A DNA stretch of 64,000 bases from Nocardioides sp. InS609-2 (GCF_023208195.1 NZ_CP060034.1:2914001-2978000), one strand, 5' to 3'. Counted from the stretch's first letter, positions 1 through 9,449 are shown. Made by a program: numbers and translations. Notes: a model not told the origin generated them from the sequence alone.

Positions 1-1193
1 TCTCGGTGGCCACGATCGCCGTCGGCGCGCACTTCCTGCTCGGCCTGCCGTGGGAGCTGGCGATCCTGCTCGGCGCCGTCACCTCGCCCACCGACGCCGC
101 GGCCGTGTTCTCGGTGCTCCGGGTCGTGCCGCTGCCGCGTCGCCTGACCGGTGCCCTGGAGGCCGAGTCGGGCCTGAACGACGCCCCGACGGTGGTGCTC
201 GTCGGGCTCATCTCGACCGGCGCACTGGCCGAGGAGGGCCTCGCCACCATCGGCGGCATCATCGTCTTCGAGCTCGCCGTCGGTGCACTGTCCGGCCTGG
301 TCTTCGGCGTCGGCGGCGCCTGGGTGATGCGCCGGATCGCACTGCCGTCGTCCGGCCTCTACCCGATCGCCGTCCTCTGCCTGACGCTTCTCGCGTACGG
401 CGCAGCAGCAGCCGTCCATGCCTCCGGATTCGCCGCGGTGTACGTCGCGGCGCTGGTGCTCGGCAACTCCGAGCTGCCGCACCGGGTGGCCACCAGGTCG
501 TTCGCCGAGGGTGTTGCCTCGCTGGCCCAGATCGGGCTGTTCGTCATGCTCGGCCTGCTGCTCTCGCCGGCGCGCATCACCGCCGAGATCGTCGGCCTCG
601 CGCTGGTCGCCGGCCTCATCCTCACGTTCGTTGCCCGGCCGCTGTCGGTGCTCGTGAGCGCGATCGTGAGACCGATGGGCAGGCGGGACCTCGCCTTCAT
701 CTCGTGGGCAGGACTCCGTGGCGCCGTACCCATCGTGCTTGCGACGATCCCGCTCGCCGAGGGCGTCGAAGGCGCCGAGCGGCTCTTCGACATCGTCTTC
801 GTGATGGTGGTCATCTACACGTTGCTGACCGGTCCGACGCTGCCGCTGGCGGCTCGCTGGCTCGGGGTGTCCCAGCGCTCGGAGCCGCGTGGCCTCGACG
901 TCGAGGCTGCGCCGCTGGAGCGCATCGCGGCCGACCTGCTCCAGGTCACCATCAGCCCCAACTCCCGGATGCACGGCGTCGAGGTCGGCGAGCTGCGGCT
1001 GCCGAAGGGGGCGTCCGTGGCGATGGTGATCCGCGACGGCGAGACGCTGGTGCCCGAGAAGCGCACCGTGCTCCGGCACGCCGACGACCTGCTCGTCGTC
1101 ACCCCGCGCAAGTGCCGCGAAGCCACCGAGGAACGGCTGCGGCAGGTGTCGGCCGGCGGCCGGCTGGCCCAGTGGCTGGGCGACGACGACTAG
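1..1193 (+). CDS. K+/H+ (or Na+/H+) antiporter, NhaP2/CvrA-like, 5'-partial
   Basis: Inner-membrane CPA1-family antiporter that exchanges a monovalent cation for protons. The frame is open at the left window edge, so the N-terminus is missing; nearly 400 codons remain. The visible part has many hydrophobic segments, the motif TSPTDAAAVFSV near its beginning and, about 25 residues later, ESGLNDAP with the Asn-Asp ion-binding pair of NhaP proteins. After the membrane part a soluble tail (ISPNSRMHGVEVGEL onward, about the last 80 residues) resembles a TrkA-C/RCK_C nucleotide-sensing domain, the layout of CvrA/NhaP2 K+/H+ antiporters. Its TAG stop overlaps the stop of the convergent gene by 4 bp. 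The cation preference is inferred from layout only. Confidence 0.85.
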   Translation, partial: SVATIAVGAHFLLGLPWELAILLGAVTSPTDAAAVFSVLRVVPLPRRLTGALEAESGLNDAPTVVLVGLISTGALAEEGLATIGGIIVFELAVGALSGLVFGVGGAWVMRRIALPSSGLYPIAVLCLTLLAYGAAAAVHASGFAAVYVAALVLGNSELPHRVATRSFAEGVASLAQIGLFVMLGLLLSPARITAEIVGLALVAGLILTFVARPLSVLVSAIVRPMGRRDLAFISWAGLRGAVPIVLATIPLAEGVEGAERLFDIVFVMVVIYTLLTGPTLPLAARWLGVSQRSEPRGLDVEAAPLERIAADLLQVTISPNSRMHGVEVGELRLPKGASVAMVIRDGETLVPEKRTVLRHADDLLVVTPRKCREATEERLRQVSAGGRLAQWLGDDD

Positions 1194-1693
1194 AGGCCGG
1201 GAGGGCTGCAGATCGTTGCGGCCGCGGCGCTGGTCACCGAGTCGACGTCCTTGCCGAGCTTCTTGAAGTTGTCGCCGACCACCACGGTCACACCGCGGCC
1301 GAGCGGGTCGCCCGGGACGATCTTGGCCCGCTTGAACTGCTGGGAGACCAGCTGAGCGGCGGGGTTCTCGGGGTCGTTCGACCAGATCTGAACGCCGGGC
1401 ACCGTCGTACCCTCCGGGGCGTTGCCCGTGTCGGCACCGATGAACCCGCGCTCGGTGAGCAGGTCCATCATCGAACTCGCCAAGCCGTTGCGCGTGCTCG
1501 CGTTGAACACGCTGACCGCGACCTGTTCGCGGACCACGGTCTCGCCGGCCGGGACAGCGGTCTCGACGCACAACGGCGGGTCGGCGCGCTCGGGCAGCGG
1601 CTCGGTCGCCGCGCTCCAGCCCCACGCGGCGGCCAGCACCAGGATGAAGCCGAGTACGACGAGGGTCAGCAGCGACTTCGACCGGGAGCGCAT
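1190..1693 (-). CDS. LytR C-terminal domain (LytR_C) membrane-anchored protein
   Basis: Protein of 167 aa with a short basic N-terminus (MRSRSKS), one hydrophobic anchor at about residues 8-27 and an extracytoplasmic LytR_C-like domain that contains VSVFNASTRNGLA and a conserved Cys pair (LCVET and ATICS). LytR_C domains are found at the end of LytR-CpsA-Psr wall-polymer ligases and also alone, as in mycobacterial Cei (Rv2700), which supports envelope integrity. The start was placed at ATG 1693 because it overlaps the upstream stop as TGATG, implying translational coupling. The frame stays open upstream, but that part has an Arg/Pro-rich shadow composition. Function in the wall is family-level inference. 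Confidence 0.75.
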   Translation of the reverse strand: MRSRSKSLLTLVVLGFILVLAAAWGWSAATEPLPERADPPLCVETAVPAGETVVREQVAVSVFNASTRNGLASSMMDLLTERGFIGADTGNAPEGTTVPGVQIWSNDPENPAAQLVSQQFKRAKIVPGDPLGRGVTVVVGDNFKKLGKDVDSVTSAAAATICSPPGL

Positions 1694-1989
1694 CAGCTCT
1701 CCAGCGTGTGGACGCGGGCGTGCAGGACGTTGCGCTGCTGGAGGGCCGCACGCAGCGCCCGGTGCAGGCCGTCCTCCAGGTAGAGGTCGCCGCGCCACGA
1801 CACCACGTGGGCGAAAAGGTCGCCGAAGAAGGTGGAGTCCTCGTCGAGCAGGGCGGCGAGCTGCAGCGTGTCCTTGGTGGTGACCAGCGTGTCGAGGCGC
1901 ACCTGGCTCGGCGGCACCGCAGCCCAGCCACGAGACGTGAGCCCGTGGTCGGGGTAGGGCCGGCCGTCTCCGACGCGCTTGAAGATCAC
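1693..1989 (-). CDS. VapB-family-like conserved protein (98 aa)
   Basis: Small soluble protein starting with GTG (VIFKRVGDGRPYPDHGL) and ending in ALQQRNVLHARVHTLES. It matches my memory of a conserved actinobacterial family that databases often label type II toxin-antitoxin VapB antitoxin. No ribbon-helix-helix or AbrB motif is obvious, and no PIN-domain toxin lies next to it. Instead it is coupled by TGATG overlap to the LytR_C gene and is divergent from the HerA-like gene. The motifs SEDSTFFGDLFAHVV-like and LYLEDGLHRALRAAL are the most conserved-looking parts. The antitoxin label should not be trusted without a partner. Confidence 0.7.
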   Translation of the reverse strand: MIFKRVGDGRPYPDHGLTSRGWAAVPPSQVRLDTLVTTKDTLQLAALLDEDSTFFGDLFAHVVSWRGDLYLEDGLHRALRAALQQRNVLHARVHTLES

Positions 1990-2048
1990 GCGGGCGACTA
2001 TATCGACGCATCGCGAAGCGACCCGTGTCCGTCGACGTCAGCCGTGAC

Positions 2049-2054
2049 TAGGCT
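2049..2054 (+). promoter_or_regulatory. -10 hexamer TAGGCT of herA-like gene, probably leaderless
   Basis: TAGGCT fits the actinobacterial TANNNT -10 consensus and ends 7 nt before ATG 2062, so transcription would begin at or next to the start codon. No Shine-Dalgarno precedes that ATG. Confidence 0.5.
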
Positions 2055-2061
2055 GCGCCGC

Positions 2062-3738
2062 ATGACGCAGACGCCCGAGAGCCCCGAGTCGGCCTCCACC
2101 GCCGGCGCCACGACCGAGGCTCCTCCCGAGGCCACCCCCGCGCCGGCCGCCAGGCCCGATGCCGCCGGGCCGGCCGCGCCACGCGACCCGATCGCCGAGG
2201 CCATCGCGCCGGGCTACGAGTTCGAGGGGCCGGCCCTCGAGCTGGGCGCACTGATGCTCAACGCCACCGACCTGTCCGACGTACACGTGCGCATCCCGCT
2301 CGGCATGCTCAACCGGCACGGCCTCGTCGCCGGCGCGACCGGCACCGGCAAGACCAAGACGCTCCAGCTGCTCGCCGAGCAGCTCAGTGCAGGCGGCGTA
2401 CCCGTGTTCGCTGCCGACATCAAGGGTGACCTCTCCGGTCTGTCGACGCCCGGCGAGGCCGGCGACAAGATCTCGGCCCGGGCGGCGTCGGTCGGCCAGC
2501 AGTGGACCGCGACCGGCTTCCCCGTGGAGTACTACGCGATCGGCGGCGAGGGCACCGGCATCCCGCTGCGCGTGACCATGACGTCGTTCGGCCCGATGCT
2601 GCTCAGCAAGGTGCTCGGCCTCAACGACACCCAGGAGTCCAGTCTCGGCCTGATCTTCCACTACGCGGACCAGGCGGGCCTGCCGCTGCTCGACCTGGCC
2701 GACCTGCGCGCCGTCGTCGGGTTCCTGACCAGCGACGAGGGCAAGGCCGACCTCAAGGGGCTCGGCGGGCTGTCGTCCGCGACCGCCGGGGTGATCCTCC
2801 GCGAGCTGATCTCGTTCCAGGACCAGGGTGCCGACGCGTTCTTCGGTGAGCCGGAGTTCGAGTCAAAGGAGTTCCTGCAGGTCTCGCCCGATGGCAAGGG
2901 GCTGATCAGCCTGGTCGAGCTGCCCAACCTGCAGGACCGGCCGGCGATCTTCTCGACGTTCCTGATGTGGCTGCTGGCCGACCTCTTCCACGACCTGCCC
3001 GAGATCGGCGACTCCGACCGGCCCAAGCTGGTCTTCTTCTTCGACGAGGCGCACCTGCTCTTCAACGACGCCTCCGACGCGTTCCTCGACCAGATCGCCC
3101 AGACCGTGCGGCTGATCCGCTCGAAGGGTGTCGGCGTCTTCTTCGTCACCCAGAGCCCGACCGACGTGCCCGACGACGTGCTCGCCCAGCTCGGGTCGAG
3201 GGTCCAGCACCAGCTGCGCGCCCACACGCCCAACGACGCGAAGGCGCTCAAGCAGACCGTCAACACCTACCCCAGGTCCGCGTACGACGACCTTGGCGAG
3301 GTGATCACCAGCCTGGGCATCGGCGAGGCGATCGTGACGGTGATGAACGAGCGCGGCGCACCGACCCCGGTGGCGTGGACCCGGCTGCGCGCGCCCGAGT
3401 CGCTGATGGGTCCCGCCGATGCAGCCGAGATGGACAAGATGGTCAAGGCAAGCCCCCGCTACGCGACGTACAGCAAGACGGTCGACCGCGAGTCGGCCCG
3501 GGAGATGCTCGCGGTCAAGATCGAGGAGGGCGCGCGCAAGGCTGCCGAGGACGCCAGGGTCAAGGAGCAGGCCCGCGAGGTCAAGATCGAGCGCACCCGC
3601 ACGGCGGCCAAGAAGACCGCTGCCAAGAAGGACGACGGCGTCGTCATGGACGTCGTGAAGTCGACGGCCTTCAAGGACTTCATGCGGACGGCGGCCCGGG
3701 AGATCGCGCGGGGGATGTTCAAGTCCGGTCGCCGCTGA
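2062..3738 (+). CDS. HerA-like / DUF853 DNA-translocase ATPase
   Basis: A 558-aa cytosolic P-loop ATPase of the HerA/FtsK fold (DUF853, helicase HerA-like). After an Ala/Pro-rich low-complexity start (residues 1-50) come the conserved core, Walker A GATGTGKT at residues 91-98, Walker B LVFFFDEAH near residue 325, and the segment VFFVTQSPTDVPDDVLAQLGSR with an arginine. The C-terminus (about the last 60 residues) is a Lys/Ala-rich helix ending in FKSGRR. The start at ATG 2062 was chosen from the -10 element directly upstream and loss of conservation before it. The family is widespread, but its substrate is not established; DNA translocation is inferred from the fold. It is a single gene, convergent with eccC. 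Confidence 0.85.
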   Translation: MTQTPESPESASTAGATTEAPPEATPAPAARPDAAGPAAPRDPIAEAIAPGYEFEGPALELGALMLNATDLSDVHVRIPLGMLNRHGLVAGATGTGKTKTLQLLAEQLSAGGVPVFAADIKGDLSGLSTPGEAGDKISARAASVGQQWTATGFPVEYYAIGGEGTGIPLRVTMTSFGPMLLSKVLGLNDTQESSLGLIFHYADQAGLPLLDLADLRAVVGFLTSDEGKADLKGLGGLSSATAGVILRELISFQDQGADAFFGEPEFESKEFLQVSPDGKGLISLVELPNLQDRPAIFSTFLMWLLADLFHDLPEIGDSDRPKLVFFFDEAHLLFNDASDAFLDQIAQTVRLIRSKGVGVFFVTQSPTDVPDDVLAQLGSRVQHQLRAHTPNDAKALKQTVNTYPRSAYDDLGEVITSLGIGEAIVTVMNERGAPTPVAWTRLRAPESLMGPADAAEMDKMVKASPRYATYSKTVDRESAREMLAVKIEEGARKAAEDARVKEQAREVKIERTRTAAKKTAAKKDDGVVMDVVKSTAFKDFMRTAAREIARGMFKSGRR

Positions 3739-3744
3739 CCCGCG

Positions 3745-3804
3745 GTAGTCCGGGGCAAAATGCACTTCCAAGCGTCGCGCGACGTCGAATTTGCCCCGGA
3801 CTAC
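3745..3804. terminator. Large palindrome between convergent genes, likely bidirectional terminator
   Basis: Arms GTAGTCCGGGGCAAA (3745-3759) and its exact reverse complement (3790-3804) are separated by 30 nt that contain CACTTCC and a second perfect palindrome CGTCGCGCGACG (about 3773-3784). It lies between the 3' ends of the HerA-like gene and eccC. The architecture resembles two other elements in this window (48072-48104, 52803-52878). Confidence 0.6.
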
Positions 3805-3816
3805 ACAGCCGGAGCG

Positions 3817-6800
3817 TCACATGGTGGGTTCGGTCCAGGCGAGCTGCACGACCTCGGTACCCCGATCGCGGGTGACCATCCGGGCCCGGCCGGGCTCGGC
3901 CTGCTGCGGGCGGACGTTGCCGATCAGCACGCCCTCGTCACGCGGACCCGAGAGCATGATGCCGGGCATCGCTAGGTCGCGCATCGACTGGATGACCGGC
4001 TCGTACAGCGCGCGGGACGCGCCACCGGCGCGACGCGCCACGACGACGTGGAGGCCGGTGTCGCGGGCCTGCGCCATCAGCGGCTGGAGCACCTGCACCG
4101 GCGAACCCTGTGACGTCGCCACCAGGTCGTAGTCGTCGATGACGACGTAGACCTCGGCGCCGGTCCACCAGGTGCGCGTGCGCAGCTGCTCGGGCGTCAC
4201 GTCGGGACCGGGGATCCGGTTCTGGAGGTACGCCGCGATCTCCTGCATCACCGGCGTCGCCTGCGTGGAGCTGGTGAGGTAGTTGAGCAGGTAGTCCTCG
4301 GGCACCTCGCCGAGCAGCGAGCGGCGGTAGTCGACCACCACGATCTGGGCTTCCTTGGGCGTCCGCGTGCGCATGATCTCCTGCACGTAGTTGCGCAGCA
4401 GCGCACTCTTGCCCGACTGGCCGTCGCCGAAGATCAACAGGTGCGGCTCACCTTCGGTGTCGAGCGTCGCCGGCGCCAGCTCCTTCTCGTTGATGCCGAG
4501 GATGAGCTTCTTGCCGAGCAGGTCGCGGCGGGCGGCGTCCTCGCGGATCGTCTCCAGCGTGATGAGCTCGGGCAGCAGCCGCAGCTTCGGACCGACGGGC
4601 CCGTGCCATGCCTTCGCGCTGCGCTCGATGAGGTCGTCGACGCCGTCGCCGAGGTTTTCGGGGTTGGGCGAGCCGTCGATGCGCGGCAGCGCGCCGAGGA
4701 AGTGCAACTTGCCGGGCACCAGGCCACGACCCGGCCGGCCCGCCGGCACCAGTGCGGCGACCTTGCGGTCGATCTCGGAGTCGAGCGGGTCACCCAGTCG
4801 CAGCTCGAGTCGCGAGCCGAGCATGTCGCGCATGGCGGCCCTGAAGTCGGCCCAGCGGGTGGCGCCGACGAGCAGGTGCAGGCCGAACGTGAGACCCCGG
4901 CCGGCGAGCTGCTGGATCTCGAGCTCGAGGTCGTCGAACTCTGCCCGCAGCGTGCCCCACCCGTCGATGACCAGGAAGACGTCGCCGTACCCGTCATCGG
5001 CACGGCCCGCGGCGCGTCGGCTGCGGTAGGTCTCGATCGAGTCGATGCTCTGCTCGCGGAAGTACGCCTCGCGGCGGTCGACGATGCCGGTGACCTCCGC
5101 GAAGATCCGGCGTACGACGTCGGGCTCGGCACGCGAGCCGACACCCGAGACATGCGGCAACCGGGCCAGCGGGGTGAACGTGCCGCCCCCGAAGTCGAGC
5201 ACGAAGAACTGCGACTCGAGCGGCGTCGTGGTCAGCGACATGCTCGTCACGATGGAGCGCAGCATGGTGCTCTTGCCGCTGCGCGGACCACCGACAACGG
5301 CGACGTGGCCGGCCGCGCCGGTGAGGTTGAGCGTCATGGTGTCCCGGCGCTGCTCGCGCGGCCGGTCGACGGTGCCGAGCGGCACCACGAGCCCGCCCAT
5401 GGAGCGCCAGTGCGGCGACACGAGGCCCAGGTCGGGGTCCTCAACGAGGTCGGGCATGAGTACGTCGAGGGTGTCCGGCACGTCGAGCGGCGGCAGCCAC
5501 ACCTGGTGTGCGGGCATGCCGTGGCCGTGCATGCGCGCGACCGCGAGGTCGAGCAGTGACGGCTGCTCGCCCTCCTTCTGGCGGACGACCGGGGCCTCCT
5601 CGGCCACGTCGGGCTCGGGTGCCTCGAGCGCCTGCACCTCGGAGATCGTGAACGGCAGGATGCCGCGCACGTGACCACCCTCGTCGCGGACCACGCGGGT
5701 CCTACCGCTGGGCGGACCCGAGACGTACGCCGCCTTGAACCGCAGCAGCGTCGACTGGTCGGGCTTGAGGAAGCCCAGACCCGGGACGGCCGGCAGCTCG
5801 TAGGCGTCGGGCACGCCGAGCACGGTGCGGGACTCGCCGGCCGAGAAGGTGCGCAGGCCGACGCGGTAGGAAAGGTGCGACTCCAGGCCGCGCAGTCGGC
5901 CCTCCTCGAGTCGCTGGGACGCGAGCAGTAGGTGGATGCCCATCGACCGGCCGAGCCGCCCGATGGCGACGAACAGGTCGATGAACTCCGGCTTGGCGGT
6001 CAGCATCTCGGAGAACTCGTCGACGCAGACGAACAGCGACGGCAGGGGAGCGAGGTCCTCGCCGGCGGCGCGCGCCTTCTCGTAGTCGCGCACCGACGCG
6101 TAGTTGCCGGCCGCGCGCAGCAGCTCCTGGCGACGCACCATCTCGCCGGACAGGGCGTCCTGCATGCGGTCGACGAGGGTGAGCTCCTCGGAGAGGTTCG
6201 TGATGACGGCCGAGACGTGGGGCATCTCGGACATGCCGGCGAACGTCGCGCCACCCTTGAAGTCGACGAGCACCATGTTGAGCTGCTCGGGCGGGTGCGT
6301 CATGGCCAGGCCGAGCACCAGCGTGCGTAGGAACTCCGACTTTCCGGAACCCGTCGCGCCGATGACCAGACCGTGGGGGCCCATGCCCTGCTGGGCCGAC
6401 TCCTTGATGTCCATGTGGATCATCGAGCCGCCCTCGCCGAGCCCGATCGGCACCCGCAGCCGGTCGCGCGCAGGGCGCGGCCGCCACGAGGTCGTCGGGT
6501 CGAACGTGTGCACGTCGCCCAGGCCGAGCAGGTCCATGAAGTCCGTCGGGCCCATGATCTCGCCGCTGTTGGTGTCGTCATTTCCCGACGTCACGACGTG
6601 CAGCGGCGACAGCCGCCGGGCGAACGCCTCGGCCGTCGCGAGGTCGCACTGGTCGACGAGCGCCTTCACGGGCTCGGCGCGCAAGCGCACGGCGTGCACG
6701 GGGAACTTGTCGCCCTGCACCGGCGCACCGGTGAACTCCAGCCGCAGCCGGCTGGGGTCCTCGAGCTCGTCCCAGCGCGCAGGCAGGTCGAGCAGCGTGA

Positions 6801-7818
6801 CGCCGTGCAGGCCGTCAGGGGGTACGACGTGGTTGCCGGGCGGCAGGTGACCGCCGTCGATCACCAGCAGGATGTGCGGCGTGGCCGGTCGTTCGTCGGC
6901 GCCGAATCGCGGCCGCTCGCTGAGGTCGGGCGGTAGCAGCGCGCCGAGGTCGTCGAGCGACGTGGTGACCATCCGCATCGGTCCGACTGCGTCGGACTCC
7001 TGAGCGCTCTGGGCGTGCGGCAGCCACTTGATCCAGTCCCAGTGCGTGAGGTTCGCCTCCGACGACAGCACGGCGACGATCAGCTGCTCGGGGTTGTGGA
7101 ACGCGGTGGCCGAGCAGATCATCGACCGCGCCAGCGACCGGGCCTCGTCCTCGGGTCCGCAGACCTCGACCCGGTCGAAGGCCCGCAGGTCGATCGAGGC
7201 GGGCAGGTTCGGCTGTAACCGGTGTACGACGAGCAGCCGGTGCAGCGCCGACGCGGCGGCCGGGTCGACCTGGTCAATGGGCGCCGACTCGGGTGGCACC
7301 AGCTCGAGGGAGAGCGGCTGGGCGCACAGGCCGTAGCGGACATGGAGGAAGTTCGGATCGCTCGGCCCGTGCTCCCACAGCCGTTGGCGGTCCTCGGCGA
7401 GCGCGGGCAGCGCACTCGGGTCGGGGTGGTGCCAGGTCAGCGCACGGCGCTGCTGGGTGGCCGCGTCGCGGGCGATCTTGCGGATGTTGGTGAGGTAGCG
7501 GAGGTACTCCGTGCGCGAGCCGGTGACCTGCTGGGCGCGCTGCTTCCGCTGCCGGTCGATCTGCACGACGATGAAGCCCAGGGTCGCGAAGAGGAACATG
7601 CCGGCGGCGATGAAGCTGCGCCCGCGGCTTGCACCGGTGCCACCGAGGGTTGCCACCATCACGATCGAGCCGAGGCTACCGAGCATCGGGATGGCGTTCA
7701 TCAGGACGCCGGACGCGCCCTCGCCCTCCTGGAGCTGGGGCGGCGGCTGCAGGACGATCTGGCCGCTCGGCATCTCCGGTTGGTCCAGTCGCTGTCCACT
7801 ACGCAGTGCCGTTACCAC
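3817..7818 (-). CDS. eccC: Type VII secretion ATPase EccC (fused EccCa-EccCb)
   Basis: Motor of an ESX-like secretion system, 1333 aa at the cytoplasmic membrane. Two N-terminal hydrophobic segments (about residues 45-62 and 68-86) are followed by three FtsK/SpoIIIE-type ATPase domains. Domain 1: Walker A GATGSGKS near residue 488 and Walker B VCVDEF, intact. Domain 2: GGPRSGKST near 845 with VFLVIDGW, no catalytic Glu. Domain 3: GDGQSGKSA near 1130 with VVIDDYDL. Intact domain 1 with weaker domains 2 and 3 is the usual EccC pattern. Here all three lie in one chain, unlike split EccCa1/EccCb1 of ESX-1. The GTG start at 7818 has a good AGGGGG ribosome site. It is divergent from the rest of the locus. 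Confidence 0.95.
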   Translation of the reverse strand: MVTALRSGQRLDQPEMPSGQIVLQPPPQLQEGEGASGVLMNAIPMLGSLGSIVMVATLGGTGASRGRSFIAAGMFLFATLGFIVVQIDRQRKQRAQQVTGSRTEYLRYLTNIRKIARDAATQQRRALTWHHPDPSALPALAEDRQRLWEHGPSDPNFLHVRYGLCAQPLSLELVPPESAPIDQVDPAAASALHRLLVVHRLQPNLPASIDLRAFDRVEVCGPEDEARSLARSMICSATAFHNPEQLIVAVLSSEANLTHWDWIKWLPHAQSAQESDAVGPMRMVTTSLDDLGALLPPDLSERPRFGADERPATPHILLVIDGGHLPPGNHVVPPDGLHGVTLLDLPARWDELEDPSRLRLEFTGAPVQGDKFPVHAVRLRAEPVKALVDQCDLATAEAFARRLSPLHVVTSGNDDTNSGEIMGPTDFMDLLGLGDVHTFDPTTSWRPRPARDRLRVPIGLGEGGSMIHMDIKESAQQGMGPHGLVIGATGSGKSEFLRTLVLGLAMTHPPEQLNMVLVDFKGGATFAGMSEMPHVSAVITNLSEELTLVDRMQDALSGEMVRRQELLRAAGNYASVRDYEKARAAGEDLAPLPSLFVCVDEFSEMLTAKPEFIDLFVAIGRLGRSMGIHLLLASQRLEEGRLRGLESHLSYRVGLRTFSAGESRTVLGVPDAYELPAVPGLGFLKPDQSTLLRFKAAYVSGPPSGRTRVVRDEGGHVRGILPFTISEVQALEAPEPDVAEEAPVVRQKEGEQPSLLDLAVARMHGHGMPAHQVWLPPLDVPDTLDVLMPDLVEDPDLGLVSPHWRSMGGLVVPLGTVDRPREQRRDTMTLNLTGAAGHVAVVGGPRSGKSTMLRSIVTSMSLTTTPLESQFFVLDFGGGTFTPLARLPHVSGVGSRAEPDVVRRIFAEVTGIVDRREAYFREQSIDSIETYRSRRAAGRADDGYGDVFLVIDGWGTLRAEFDDLELEIQQLAGRGLTFGLHLLVGATRWADFRAAMRDMLGSRLELRLGDPLDSEIDRKVAALVPAGRPGRGLVPGKLHFLGALPRIDGSPNPENLGDGVDDLIERSAKAWHGPVGPKLRLLPELITLETIREDAARRDLLGKKLILGINEKELAPATLDTEGEPHLLIFGDGQSGKSALLRNYVQEIMRTRTPKEAQIVVVDYRRSLLGEVPEDYLLNYLTSSTQATPVMQEIAAYLQNRIPGPDVTPEQLRTRTWWTGAEVYVVIDDYDLVATSQGSPVQVLQPLMAQARDTGLHVVVARRAGGASRALYEPVIQSMRDLAMPGIMLSGPRDEGVLIGNVRPQQAEPGRARMVTRDRGTEVVQLAWTEPTM

Positions 7819-7939
7819 TCGTCCCCCTCAGCGTTGCCCGTCGCGGCGATGATAGGTGGATCGAAATGACAAGGACTACTCTGCAGTCCGAGTCGCAGGT
7901 TCCCGGGCGGGATCCGGCGGAGAGCGTGAAGGGGGACGC
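7819..7939. promoter_or_regulatory. Divergent eccC / eccD intergenic region
   Basis: These 121 bp must hold the promoters for eccC (minus) and the eccD-esx transcript (plus). AGGGGG on the minus strand and AAGGGGGA just before GTG 7940 are the two ribosome sites. A TAGGTG-like hexamer at about 7853 is a weak -10 candidate. No clear operator was seen. Confidence 0.4.
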
Positions 7940-9301
7940 GTGGCTGAATCCCAGCCTGTGCTGGCGAACGCTTCGACCATGGTGCTCAGCGTGCACGGAC
8001 CGCAGGGCGTCCTCGACCTGATGGTCCCCGGTGGCGTGACCGCCCACGACGTCGCCCGCGAGTACGCCCGGCAGTCCGGCCTCGCCACGATCCCGCTCCT
8101 CCAGACGGCACTGGGGCAGCTGCTCCCGGCCGACCGGGTGCTCACCGACGCCGGCGTCGAGTCCGGTGACATGGTCGTCGCGACCGCGGGCTTCCATCGC
8201 GCCCGCAAGTCCACGAAGGGCGCTGCCCGGGTGCGGGCCGGCGAACCCGGTCCGCTGTCGGTCGTGGGCTGCACCGCCGCCGCGATCGCCGCCGCCCTGG
8301 CCGGCCTCTTCGCCACCACCATCGCCTCCGACGACGTCCGGTCGATCGTGGCCGGGCTGCTCCTGCTCACCGGGTTCCTAGCCACGATGCCGATCGGCAC
8401 GCACGCCCGGCACCGGGTCGTCGCAGCGCCGGCGTTCGGCGCCGCCGCCGCCTTCGCGTACGTCGGCCCGTCGGGCTACCAGGTCTCCGGAGTTGTCGCG
8501 GCGTGCGCACTGGCCGCCGCTGTCGTCGCCGCGGTGGGTCGGGCCTGGTCGCCCGGCAGTGACGAGGCCCTGTCGGTCTGGATCGTCGTGTCGTCGCTCG
8601 TCGCGCTCGCCACCGGGCTGACCCTCTTCACGGAGTTCGAACCGCGCGTCGGCTGGGCGGTCCTGCTCATGCTGGCGATGCTCGGTGCGCGCTACGCGCC
8701 GGTCTTCGCGATCGACGTACCCGACCATGCGCTGATCGAGATGGAGAAGCTCGCCGTCACCGCGTGGTCGGCCCGCGACAACGTCACCAGCCGGCGCGGC
8801 CGGATGATCGTGGCCGAGCCGGCGATGAAGCAGCTGGTCGCCAGCGGCACCCGGATGATCACGGCCTCCGCGGCCGCGATCCTCGTGGTCGTCTGCATCT
8901 CTGTGCCGTTGCTGTTGCAGACCGCGGTCATCGACCTCGACCGCATCGGCGCGCGGTGCCTGGTGTTCTTCGCCGGCGCGGCCATCCTGATGGCGGCACG
9001 CAGCTATCGGCACCAGGCGGCCCGTTCGCTGCTGCGCGTGGCCGGACTCGCCTGCTGGGGGGCGTTCTTCTCGGTCGTCCTGCGGATCGCCGGGCCGGGG
9101 CAACAGGCCGCGATCATCGCGGGCGCCGTGACCATCGGTCTGATCTGTGTGGCGGCTGGTGTCGCGACCGGTCGCGGCTGGCGGTCGGTGTGGTGGTCGA
9201 GACGGGCCGAGGTGGCCGAGGTGATGGCTGGATCCTTCGGGATCGGAGCCACCGTCGTGGCCTCAGGACTGTTTCGCGCCCTGTGGGAAATCAACTCCTG
9301 A
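7940..9301 (+). CDS. eccD: Type VII secretion membrane protein EccD (first paralogue)
   Basis: A 453-aa EccD protein: an N-terminal ubiquitin-like (YukD) domain at about residues 10-85 (TMVLSVHGPQGVLDLMVPGG) followed by 11 hydrophobic segments, the EccD topology that lines the central vestibule of the ESX membrane complex. The start was set at GTG 7940 because AAGGGGGA lies just upstream; the frame stays open for 28 more codons but without family resemblance. It precedes the two WXG100 genes and is clearly different in sequence from the second EccD at 10277. The Pro/Arg-poor loops between segments 6 and 7 carry a basic stretch typical of a cytosolic loop. Confidence 0.85.
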   Translation: MAESQPVLANASTMVLSVHGPQGVLDLMVPGGVTAHDVAREYARQSGLATIPLLQTALGQLLPADRVLTDAGVESGDMVVATAGFHRARKSTKGAARVRAGEPGPLSVVGCTAAAIAAALAGLFATTIASDDVRSIVAGLLLLTGFLATMPIGTHARHRVVAAPAFGAAAAFAYVGPSGYQVSGVVAACALAAAVVAAVGRAWSPGSDEALSVWIVVSSLVALATGLTLFTEFEPRVGWAVLLMLAMLGARYAPVFAIDVPDHALIEMEKLAVTAWSARDNVTSRRGRMIVAEPAMKQLVASGTRMITASAAAILVVVCISVPLLLQTAVIDLDRIGARCLVFFAGAAILMAARSYRHQAARSLLRVAGLACWGAFFSVVLRIAGPGQQAAIIAGAVTIGLICVAAGVATGRGWRSVWWSRRAEVAEVMAGSFGIGATVVASGLFRALWEINS

Positions 9302-9335
9302 TGTTTAGGCCTCCGGGACCCGGGTAGACCGTTGC

Positions 9336-9369
9336 TTGTCCGGGGGGTCGGGACGTCTCCCCGGGACAA
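9336..9369 (+). terminator. Hairpin between eccD and the WXG100 genes
   Basis: TTGTCCGGGG (9336-9345) can pair with CCCCGGGACAA (9359-9369) with one bulged G. No T-run follows, so it may be an attenuator or RNA-processing site that sets higher esx mRNA levels. It sits in a 148-bp gap with no gene. Confidence 0.35.
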
Positions 9370-9449
9370 CCGCAACATCGAAGTAGAACCAGTCAAGTCC
9401 AACGAAGTCTCTGGTGGCCACGGTGGTCGCTTAGGGGGAAGGAAACGAA

